A stretch of 6,217 nt of DNA, from positions 1-6,217 of the forward strand of contig CALLZZ010000270.1 in the NCBI GenBank assembly GCA_937858235.1. The letters run 5' to 3'. Under the pieces are notes generated by a model. The model saw only the letters and a program-made list of their open reading frames with translations. It had not been told where the DNA came from and made no database searches. The position numbers and the translations under genes were made by a program. This document shows, one piece after another, positions 1 through 4,969 of the stretch (the stretch's first letter is position 1; each line of letters starts with the position of its first letter). The DNA comes from an uncultured Clostridia bacterium (GTDB lineage: Bacteria; Bacillota; Clostridia; Oscillospirales; Oscillospiraceae).

Positions 1-140
1 CAGAGCTCCAGCATATCCATGAACGCGGCCGTCATGTGCTTGCGATACTCGAATTTCTCCGGTTTTCGCATGTTTGCGGTGCGTTCGCTCACCCGAATCA
101 TGGAGCGGGTGATCCGCTGCCGCAGTTGCAAGTTGTCCAT
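1..140 (-). CDS. Partial small protein, possible DGR accessory protein (Avd-like)
   Basis: The first 46 codons of a gene that runs off the window at position 1. It starts at ATG 138-140 with an AAGGAG site at 151-156, 10 bases upstream, so the start is well supported. The visible peptide begins MDNLQLRQRITRSMIRV and continues through RKPEKFEYRKHMTAAF to MDMLEL. It is highly charged, has no signal peptide or membrane segment, and looks helical. In DGR cassettes the gene directly downstream of the variable region is commonly avd, a small basic four-helix-bundle protein that binds the reverse transcriptase and template RNA. The charged helical character, the P-E-K-F stretch followed by a hydrophobic helix ending in LEL, and the position all fit, but 46 residues are too few to identify it. 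The Avd identity rests mainly on context; it could be another small phage protein. Confidence 0.6.
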   Translation of the reverse strand, partial: MDNLQLRQRITRSMIRVSERTANMRKPEKFEYRKHMTAAFMDMLEL

Positions 141-150
141 TATCTTTTTA

Positions 151-156
151 CTCCTT
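151..156 (-). promoter_or_regulatory. Ribosome binding site of the partial downstream gene
   Basis: The minus strand reads AAGGAG followed by a 10-base A-rich spacer and ATG at 138-140. It lies after the hairpin at 164-193. It is what supports a real gene entering the window's left end. Confidence 0.75.
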
Positions 157-163
157 ACATGGT

Positions 164-193
164 AGAGGGGCGGCTTTGGTGGGCCGCCCCTCT
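164..193 (-). other. Perfect 11-bp GC-rich hairpin (possible DGR cruciform)
   Basis: AGAGGGGCGGC at 164-174 is the exact reverse complement of 183-193, with an 8-base loop at 175-182. It lies between the stop codon of the lectin-fold protein (217-219) and the next ribosome binding site. Neither strand has a T-tract after the stem, so a standard intrinsic terminator is unlikely. DGR variable regions are often followed by a hairpin or cruciform that promotes retrohoming. Its place fits that role, although the well-studied Bordetella phage hairpin has a shorter stem and a 4-base loop. The fold is seen; the function is inferred. Confidence 0.7.
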
Positions 194-195
194 TG

Positions 196-229
196 CCAGA
201 TTTTCAGATTTCCAGATTACCCGATTTCC
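196..229 (-). repeat. 8-bp imperfect tandem repeat (about 4 units) across a stop codon
   Basis: On the minus strand four consecutive 8-base units read GGAAATCG, GGTAATCT, GGAAATCT and GAAAATCT, followed by GG. They differ from one another at one to three positions. The array encodes the last residues of the lectin-fold protein (E375, I376, G377), and its second unit contains the TAA stop at 217-219. It sits between the putative variable region and the hairpin at 164-193. The unit length is not a multiple of three, so gain or loss of a unit inside the coding part would shift the frame. No known function is recognised. Confidence 0.65.
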
Positions 230-1350
230 GGGATAAAAGCGGAGCGGAAGCCGACGCTCGTGCCCACACGGGAGCGGGAGTAGGAGCCGTAGAGGCAGAA
301 CACGCCAGCGCCCGCACCGTCGGACCAGCTGCCCCCGCGAACCACGCAGCGCTCGGCTACGCCGTTATTCCACCACATGTAGTCGCCGTCGTACTCGTCC
401 GTAGCGACACCCTCGTCAGGTAGCAGGGCCAGAGAGCGGAGCAATATCTTGGCGGCGTCGCTGATCGAGCTGTCGGCCGTCACCTGATAGAACAGGCATG
501 ATCTGGAGCTGTCGGCCGAGTCGGCGATCGTTGTCGAGTACGTCCATTTGCTGCCCACATAGTCCAGCTTCACGGTATTGCCGGACAAGTGCGGGGAGGT
601 GTCGGTCGTCTTGCTTTCTGGCTCAACCAGAGCGCCGTCAGAGGCGTTGATCGCTTTCCAGCTCGTGCTCGTCTCGTTTTGTGGGTTGTCAGGATCCGCA
701 GCGTCGTTGTTAGCAAGGATCTGGATCTCGCCCCATACCATACGAAGGCCGCCCTGCCATTCCCACACGTTGCCGTTTAAATCCCAGATCCCGCTCAGAG
801 TCTTGTCGTGACTCCACGTCAGCGGGCCGGTGCCGGTTGCTACGCGTCCGATATAATGATTGCCGCTATCGTCGTATTCATAGGTCGGGATCGCTTTGTA
901 ATTGGTTTCACGGGTATCTTTGCCGTAGTTATTGTTACCATAAGGCATAAATCCGTTCTTTTTGCACCAAAGGGCGATCGCGGCCCATTCTGCGTTTGTG
1001 GAGAGGTGCCAGCCTGCACCCTTGGCTTCGCAGCGTGCACGTGCCGTGTCAAAATTGATACTGGTGGCCGGATCCTCGCCGGGCAGACTGTACGCTGCGG
1101 CCACGTCGCCGCCGGTCAGCTTCGTGGTATGGACGACGTTCTGATACTTGGAGTAGTAGAAGCCGGGGATCTGTACACCGTTGACGATAAAAGCCGAGTG
1201 GGTGCTGTCGTTACCGCCGGTCAGCACGTCACTGTTCTTAAATGCTGGGATATACACCAGTATGGACGGTAGATCGGTATCGTCTACCTTGATTACATTA
1301 TTCGGGCACACCGCTTGGAGCGCCAGACTGGAAAGATCAAAATTTGCCAT
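217..1350 (-). CDS. DGR target protein: lectin-fold (FGE-sulfatase-like) variable tail-tip protein
   Basis: Predicted receptor-binding protein of the tail tip, 377 residues. The start at 1348-1350 has AAGGAGG at 1359-1365, 8 bases upstream. Residues 1-60 form an N-terminal region that probably attaches to the tail. Residues ~100-200 carry hallmarks of the formylglycine-generating-enzyme/C-type-lectin fold: WHLSTNAEWAAIALW at 114-128 and IWDLNGNVWEW at 188-198. A polar, Ser/Thr/Asp-rich insertion spans roughly 207-300. The fold ends with RGGSW at 338-342 and GFRSA at 367-371. In DGR targets the C-terminal part of this fold displays the variable residues for ligand binding. The codons there are adenine-poor and dominated by NNC, as expected after adenine mutagenesis. 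There is no signal peptide. It is the last structural gene before the putative DGR accessory gene. A true sulfatase-modifying enzyme is unlikely inside a tail operon. The fold is confident; active diversification is inferred because the template repeat and reverse transcriptase lie outside. Confidence 0.9.
   Translation of the reverse strand: MANFDLSSLALQAVCPNNVIKVDDTDLPSILVYIPAFKNSDVLTGGNDSTHSAFIVNGVQIPGFYYSKYQNVVHTTKLTGGDVAAAYSLPGEDPATSINFDTARARCEAKGAGWHLSTNAEWAAIALWCKKNGFMPYGNNNYGKDTRETNYKAIPTYEYDDSGNHYIGRVATGTGPLTWSHDKTLSGIWDLNGNVWEWQGGLRMVWGEIQILANNDAADPDNPQNETSTSWKAINASDGALVEPESKTTDTSPHLSGNTVKLDYVGSKWTYSTTIADSADSSRSCLFYQVTADSSISDAAKILLRSLALLPDEGVATDEYDGDYMWWNNGVAERCVVRGGSWSDGAGAGVFCLYGSYSRSRVGTSVGFRSAFIPEIG
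238..339 (-). other. Predicted DGR variable region (VR)
   Basis: This covers codons 338-371, from RGGSW to GFRSA. The coding strand has only 6 adenines in 102 bases. Candidate diversified codons, all NNC, are S341 AGC, S343 TCC, D344 GAC, G347 GGC, C352 TGC, Y354 TAC, G355 GGC, S356 TCC, Y357 TAC, S358 TCC, S360 TCC, G363 GGC and S365 AGC. The framework residues between them (AGVF, L353, GFRSA) are those usually invariant in DGR targets. The 3' end, encoding GFRSA and just beyond, should hold the initiation-of-mutagenic-homing sequence. Exact limits need the template repeat; C335 could mean that the VR starts a few codons earlier. Confidence 0.75.
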
Positions 1351-1367
1351 TGTTGTGTCCTCCTTTT

Positions 1368-1730
1368 TTATTCAATACTCCAGAGAACGACGGTAACGTC
1401 TCCCATATCGAGCGGGTTTTTGTCTCTCTGGACGTTCTGCTGGTTCATGCCGCCTTCGGGTTCTTCTGTGGCCTCGATCACGGTTTCGGTGTAGGTTGCG
1501 GCAGGGATCATTACCTGCGCAACATAGCGCAGCCCGGATTGTGTTCCAACTGTCAGGTTTCCGGCTTTGTCTCTGCAAATATCCGCAGCCACGTCCCAGT
1601 CCTTCTGATACTTGGCCGCATTCATCATGAGCTCGTCGTCGCCGAAAATCAGGCGGGTGTCGCTCTGCTCGAAGGCGATTTTTTCGCCTGCGTTCTTTTC
1701 AATTACTTTCACGTCGTTGTAAATTGCCAT
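1368..1730 (-). CDS. Small tail-associated protein of unknown function
   Basis: A 120-residue protein lying directly upstream of the lectin-fold target gene, 17 bases from its start. The start at 1728-1730 has an AAAGGAGGA site embedded in the last codons of the preceding gene, and only one base separates the two genes, so translation is probably coupled. The protein is soluble and mixed in charge, with no membrane segment or signal peptide. The N-terminal half is acidic and polar (DTRLIFGDDELMMNAAKYQK at 24-43). The middle is a likely beta-rich stretch (LTVGTQSGLRYVAQVMIP at 59-76). A Glu/Gln/Asn-rich segment at 88-104 precedes a hydrophobic end (VTVVLW). I recognise no family. Position suggests a connector, chaperone or minor fibre component for the variable protein. 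The operon place makes the gene real; the role is inference. Confidence 0.8.
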   Translation of the reverse strand: MAIYNDVKVIEKNAGEKIAFEQSDTRLIFGDDELMMNAAKYQKDWDVAADICRDKAGNLTVGTQSGLRYVAQVMIPAATYTETVIEATEEPEGGMNQQNVQRDKNPLDMGDVTVVLWSIE

Positions 1731-1731
1731 T

Positions 1732-2157
1732 TTACATTCCTCCTTTAATTCTCAGCTTTATGGTGGCGCTTTTGGCGCTGCCGTCGTATGCTATCTTGAA
1801 GCCGTTCAGCAGGCGGTCAAAGATCCGTACCTCGCCGACGTTGCCGGAGTGCTCCAGCACCTCAGCCTCCACGGTGTAGTCCGTAAAGTTTCTCGCCTTT
1901 GTGAGGGCGATCGTCTGCGTCGAATTATTGAATGGATAGCCCTGACTATTTGTGAGTGCGACCGTCTTTTCCTCAGTCGCTACTTGCTCGGCGGTGAGCG
2001 AGGACGAGATCAGGATTAGGGCTGCCGCCAGATTTACGTCAGAAATGCCGCGCTCTACATTGTTAAAATGCCCGGCGCTTTGGTCGGTGCCGTCCTGAAT
2101 TATCTCGCCGGTTTCGGTATCCACCACTTTGTCGAGCCAAAACGTGCGTCTATACAT
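1732..2157 (-). CDS. Small tail-fibre-type protein with YPFNNS domain
   Basis: A 141-residue protein that probably forms part of the tail-tip appendage. The start at 2155-2157 has AGGAGG 8 bases upstream. The N-terminal part carries DGTDQSAGHFNNVERGISD at 22-40, a pattern I associate with the attachment end of short Bacillota phage tail proteins (an H.NN.E.GI motif). A helical stretch (LAAALILISSSL, 43-54) follows. The C-terminal domain at 66-141 runs from VALTNSQGYPFNNS through RLLNGFKIAYDGSAKS to KGGM. It looks like a small beta domain seen at the ends of fibre-type proteins in such phages. These resemblances come from memory, not a search. The last codons (KGGM) double as the ribosome binding site of the next gene. 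It sits where P2 carries its fibre genes H and G, but is far shorter. Confidence 0.8.
   Translation of the reverse strand: MYRRTFWLDKVVDTETGEIIQDGTDQSAGHFNNVERGISDVNLAAALILISSSLTAEQVATEEKTVALTNSQGYPFNNSTQTIALTKARNFTDYTVEAEVLEHSGNVGEVRIFDRLLNGFKIAYDGSAKSATIKLRIKGGM
1738..1746 (-). promoter_or_regulatory. Ribosome binding site inside the end of the upstream gene
   Basis: AAAGGAGGA is formed by the Lys-Gly-Gly codons just before the final Met and stop of the 141-residue protein. It sits 8 bases before the ATG at 1728-1730. It fixes that start and indicates tight translational coupling of the two small tail proteins. Confidence 0.8.
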
Positions 2158-2175
2158 GACTTTTTCCTCCTTCCT

Positions 2176-2487
2176 TTAGGCTGTTACCTCGTAGATCGGG
2201 ATCGTGAGCTTGATCATGGTGCCCTGCCCTTCCACTTTATTGATTGTTCGCTGCTGGTAGGCCGCGACTTCTCCGCGGGTATCGATCAGGCGTGAGGCGT
2301 CGATCGTGCATGCCACGGAGTCCAGAGTGGGGAAGGTCGCCAGAATATTGATGGTATCGCCCTCGATATTTTTCTTGTTGATCGTTCCGCGGTGCCAGCT
2401 GCCTCCGGTCTGTACCTCTACGGCGTGGATCGAGCGGAGCCACTGGTTCCTCCGGTTGCCCATGAAGGTGTTGTAAAAGTAGCCCAT
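2176..2487 (-). CDS. Small conserved-looking tail protein of unknown function
   Basis: A 103-residue protein encoded between the gpI-like gene and the YPFNNS fibre-type gene. The start at 2485-2487 has AGGAGG 8 bases upstream, and the gene begins 24 bases after the gpI stop. It is basic at the N-terminus (FMGNRRNQWLRS, 8-19). It then appears beta-rich: VEVQTGGSWHRGTI at 23-36, DTINILATFP at 44-53, and a C-terminal segment GQGTMIKLTIPIYEVTA at 87-103. There is no signal peptide, membrane helix or recognisable catalytic motif. I cannot place it in a named family. Its position after gpI and before the variable lectin-fold gene suggests a structural adaptor of the tail tip or fibre. That is inferred from order alone. 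Confidence 0.8.
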   Translation of the reverse strand: MGYFYNTFMGNRRNQWLRSIHAVEVQTGGSWHRGTINKKNIEGDTINILATFPTLDSVACTIDASRLIDTRGEVAAYQQRTINKVEGQGTMIKLTIPIYEVTA

Positions 2488-2511
2488 ACTGTATTCCTCC
2501 TTTCGAGTTAT

Positions 2512-3318
2512 TTATTCACCACAGCGCCTCGTCCCGCACTTCACGAAGCTATACACTCCGCAGGCGATATTCGCCGTTGCTGCTATTCGATTTTTAATTG
2601 CGGCTCCTATGGTGTCTGGGCGGGGGTAGGTACCACACGTCAGATCGCCCGCATGGGTGAAGCCATAGAGGTGTGGAGTTGCCCCCGACTCCGTTTCTAT
2701 GCTTGGCTTTACCGCAAAGCCGATCGTCGCTATTCTCGGTTGGGTGCCGCATTTTACAAATTCATACCGGTGCAGCTTGGCGTCCAGCCCATACTCAACG
2801 CCGGGATCCGGGCCCTGCTGCCAGAAATAGAAAACGCCCGCGAGGTGCGAGCGTGAATTCTTTGCAGCTTTGACGGCTTCAACGAACTTCTCAAAATTGT
2901 GGGCGTCTGTGTTTGTGTTGGTAGTAAGAGCCACAAAAGTGTAGGGGACGTCGTCCGTTTCGTACCACTCCATGACGTAGCCCTCGCCGAAGTATGCCGA
3001 GATCAGGCGCTCGACGGCCCACTTTGTCCCGCGCTTTCGCTTGATCTGCTGCGCGAGTTTTATCGTTTCCCGCTTTTCTGCCAGACTCATGCCGGTGGAG
3101 TCGTACCAGTCAATGTCCAGCTCCCACGCCAGCTCGTCGCACTCGTTTTCGTTCAGATTGTCCACTTCGTCCCATGTACGGATCGAGGGGATCCGGCTGC
3201 CGGGTTCGCTTATAAGCTGGTTCATGGCCTTACTGAGCGCGATTGCCGCCTCGTCGTCCCGCATGAAGGCAGGCAGCAGGCGTATAAAATCCAGATTTGA
3301 CACTTTCATGCCGCCCAT
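2512..3318 (-). CDS. Phage tail protein I (gpI-like) with Cys-Gly-Thr repeats
   Basis: A 268-residue protein resembling the P2 gpI tail-protein family, which acts at the baseplate periphery and in P2 is needed with gpH for fibre assembly. The N-terminal half is typical: LLPAFMRDDEAAIALSKAMN at 14-33, CDELAWELDIDWYD at 60-73, then a basic helix with RETIKLAQQIKRKRGTKWAV at 83-102 and YFGEGYVMEWYE at 109-120. From about 185 the C-terminus contains recurring units: YEFVKCGTQPR (185-195), YGFTHAGDLTCGTYPR (218-233) and YSFVKCGTRRCGE (256-268). AAAGGAGG at 3326-3333, which overlaps the stop of the gpJ gene, is 7 bases from the first ATG but 16 from the second (codon 4), so the first start is chosen. 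It follows gpJ as in P2. Confidence 0.9.
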   Translation of the reverse strand: MGGMKVSNLDFIRLLPAFMRDDEAAIALSKAMNQLISEPGSRIPSIRTWDEVDNLNENECDELAWELDIDWYDSTGMSLAEKRETIKLAQQIKRKRGTKWAVERLISAYFGEGYVMEWYETDDVPYTFVALTTNTNTDAHNFEKFVEAVKAAKNSRSHLAGVFYFWQQGPDPGVEYGLDAKLHRYEFVKCGTQPRIATIGFAVKPSIETESGATPHLYGFTHAGDLTCGTYPRPDTIGAAIKNRIAATANIACGVYSFVKCGTRRCGE

Positions 3319-3325
3319 ATTACCG

Positions 3326-3333
3326 CCTCCTTT
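3326..3333 (-). promoter_or_regulatory. Ribosome binding site of the gpI-like gene, overlapping the gpJ stop
   Basis: AAAGGAGG begins within the TAA stop of the gpJ-like gene (3332-3334) and ends 7 bases before the ATG at 3316-3318. It selects this start over the in-frame ATG three codons later and suggests coupling to gpJ translation. Confidence 0.75.
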
Positions 3334-4678
3334 AGTCTTTTACTTTGTGGGACACTTTCAGATTGCCGGAAAACTCGGCCACGGTCGTGCTCTCCAGTTC
3401 TGTGTATTCCGGTTTGATGATGTTCACTCGCGTGGCTCCGATCAGGTCATCCTCCCAATTTGGGCTGAGGATCAGCTTGCGCAGGTAGTCCGGGTTTATG
3501 TCTTGGTTCAAGTTGGAGCCCTGCCAGTAAATGTACCGGCTGATTGCACCGCCGATCCCTTCCACATTCTGCACGACTTCGGACTCGTCGGCCTTGGTGG
3601 TGTAGTATTCCAGCTCTATGTCATACTGGTGGACGGTTGGAGCCTCCACCTGCACTTTGTCCGTGAGTGGCCGCACGTCGTCGGCCGAACAGGCTTTCAG
3701 TACGTCCTCCAGAACGTCCTCGTCCGGTATTTCGCCACCGGCGCATATAGGCACGATTTTAACGCGCCCGTACATATTCCGGGTGATCTTGATTTGAACA
3801 GACTCAGCGGCCGCCAGAGCCCCGGAGAGGGCCAGCGTCAGCAGCTCGTCGTCATAGGTTGCCGTGTAGTCTGCACCGGCTGCTGCTTCGGAGCCGTCCG
3901 GCAGGTACACCACAAGAGTGTCCGGCAGTAGATTGGCCCCGCCTTGGAAGGCGTGTCCGGCGTAAGTTAGCAGTGTTCTGGTGATTGTTTCCTTTTCGGA
4001 CTCCACCACCGCGTCACTGACAAGCGGGTTCGCGGTCAGCGCCCAATATTTGTAGGCTTTGGCAGGGCCTGCTGTGCTGAGCTTGTTCTCAGCCTCTCGG
4101 ATCCGCTCCCGGTAAGACTCGTCGTCCTCTCGGTCGCCGCCTCCAGTTGTCACCTCTGTGTTGGTTACATAGTCGATCAGGGGTACGTCCGACACGTCAA
4201 CGATCTGGGAGATTTCCCCGATCGGTATGTCGTTATATTCTTTGCCCCCGTTTTCGGCGGTTGCGGTCACAACGGTATAGAGACTCCCGGCATATAGCAC
4301 GACGGTGGCGTCCGTCAGGAAATAATGCACGAAGTCGCCTGTCACCCGTAGCCCCGCCGGTATTATGATATTGGACGCTATGGCCTCATTGATACCGAAG
4401 CGCAGCGTCGTGGTAGCAAAGGAAGGATCGAGGCGGGGTGTATCCCTGTTCTCGCCCAGCGCGTCCAGAACGGAGTCGCGGGCATACCGGAGCATTTTCT
4501 GGCGGCAGGCGTCGTTCACGCTGTTATAAACGGCCACGATCACCTGAGCCAGAGACTCGCCGAAGATCCGGCGCTCGTCGCCGGGGTAAAGAGGTTCCCG
4601 GACGCCGTTTTCAAGCTCGCCCAGAATGGTGTCGTACACCTGCCCGGCGCTTGTTTCTATGAATTTAAGGTCGCTCAT
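3332..4678 (-). CDS. Baseplate assembly protein J (gpJ-like) with inserted domain
   Basis: A 448-residue protein of the baseplate J family (P2 gpJ, Mu gp47, PBSX XkdT), a wedge component linking the tail hub to peripheral fibres. The N-terminal helical part includes LYPGDERRIFGESLAQ at 30-45 and YARDSVLDALGENRDTPRL at 65-83. A beta region with IPAGLRVT (106-113) follows. The family-typical TTGGGDREDDESYRERIREA spans 177-196 and LSTAGPAKAYKYWAL spans 200-214. VRPLTDKVQVEAP lies at 335-347, and the C-terminus has the usual wedge region (LSPNWEDDLIGATRVNI). An additional segment at about 228-303, including DTLVVYLPDG and a GADYTATYDDELLTLAL pattern, separates parts that are adjacent in ordinary members and makes this one longer. 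Its ATG overlaps the stop of the gpW-like gene as ATGA (4675-4678), a sign of translational coupling. Confidence 0.93.
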   Translation of the reverse strand: MSDLKFIETSAGQVYDTILGELENGVREPLYPGDERRIFGESLAQVIVAVYNSVNDACRQKMLRYARDSVLDALGENRDTPRLDPSFATTTLRFGINEAIASNIIIPAGLRVTGDFVHYFLTDATVVLYAGSLYTVVTATAENGGKEYNDIPIGEISQIVDVSDVPLIDYVTNTEVTTGGGDREDDESYRERIREAENKLSTAGPAKAYKYWALTANPLVSDAVVESEKETITRTLLTYAGHAFQGGANLLPDTLVVYLPDGSEAAAGADYTATYDDELLTLALSGALAAAESVQIKITRNMYGRVKIVPICAGGEIPDEDVLEDVLKACSADDVRPLTDKVQVEAPTVHQYDIELEYYTTKADESEVVQNVEGIGGAISRYIYWQGSNLNQDINPDYLRKLILSPNWEDDLIGATRVNIIKPEYTELESTTVAEFSGNLKVSHKVKD

Positions 4679-4956
4679 TCTGTTTCCTCGTCCTCCTTTC
4701 TTTTTACAATGTTCACAATGGTGTCGAAGTCGCCAGACAGCGCCCCAGTGTCAGAAGTGACGGCCTCGGCGTCCACCCGTGGCTCGTAGGTTTGCAGCAG
4801 CCACTCTGCGTCTGCTGCCGCTTTCTCTATGGCGTTTGGCTGGTCTATCAGGGCACCGTCCCGGCCTCTGATCCGGTCATATGGTACTTCACCGCGTGTA
4901 ATGCGCAGCAGGTTTGCAGCGCATACTTCTGGGCGGCCGTTTCCTTTTGCTCTCAT
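4675..4956 (-). CDS. gpW/gp25-like baseplate wedge protein
   Basis: A 93-residue protein likely equivalent to P2 gpW / T4 gp25, the small wedge subunit that initiates baseplate-sheath contact. The order spike, (tube/SH3 protein), W, J, I supports this. The matching motifs are NLLRITRGEVPYDRIRG at 15-31, in place of the family's N-terminal ...GE.py... region, and a helix leading into LLQTYEPRVDAEAV at 53-66, which corresponds to the family's conserved EPR signature. The last ~30 residues are acidic then charged (VKRKEDEETE) and shorter than the usual C-terminal beta portion. AAAGGAGG lies 7 bases upstream of the start at 4954-4956, and the gene ends in an ATGA overlap with gpJ. The family call rests on the EPR motif and gene order, so it is moderately sure. 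Confidence 0.75.
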   Translation of the reverse strand: MRAKGNGRPEVCAANLLRITRGEVPYDRIRGRDGALIDQPNAIEKAAADAEWLLQTYEPRVDAEAVTSDTGALSGDFDTIVNIVKRKEDEETE

Positions 4957-4969
4957 GGCCTCCCCTCCT

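Noticed and set aside
164..193. Hairpin as a standard intrinsic terminator
   Set aside because: No run of T follows the stem on either strand, and a ribosome binding site and gene follow at once on the transcribed strand.
808..1272. A 154-codon plus-strand open frame opposite the DGR target
   Set aside because: It is antisense to a confidently identified protein and lacks an AGGAGG-type site, which every real gene here has.
217..1350. The lectin-fold protein as a genuine formylglycine-generating (sulfatase-modifying) enzyme
   Set aside because: It is encoded in a tail operon and no sulfatase is present. The C-terminal codon pattern and AGVF/GFRSA framework fit a DGR target much better. The shared motifs reflect the common fold.
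1351..1367. A promoter upstream of the lectin-fold gene
   Set aside because: The gap is only 17 bases and is filled by the ribosome binding site. I see no -35/-10 pair, so the gene is probably read through from the tail operon.
2512..2768. Repeats in the gpI-like gene as a DNA repeat or CRISPR-like array
   Set aside because: The similarity is only at protein level. The codons differ between copies and unit spacing is irregular.
3041..3931. A 296-codon open frame on the plus strand
   Set aside because: It lies antisense to the clear gpJ and gpI genes, has no convincing ribosome binding site, and its peptide has no recognisable features. It is a shadow of GC-rich coding sequence.
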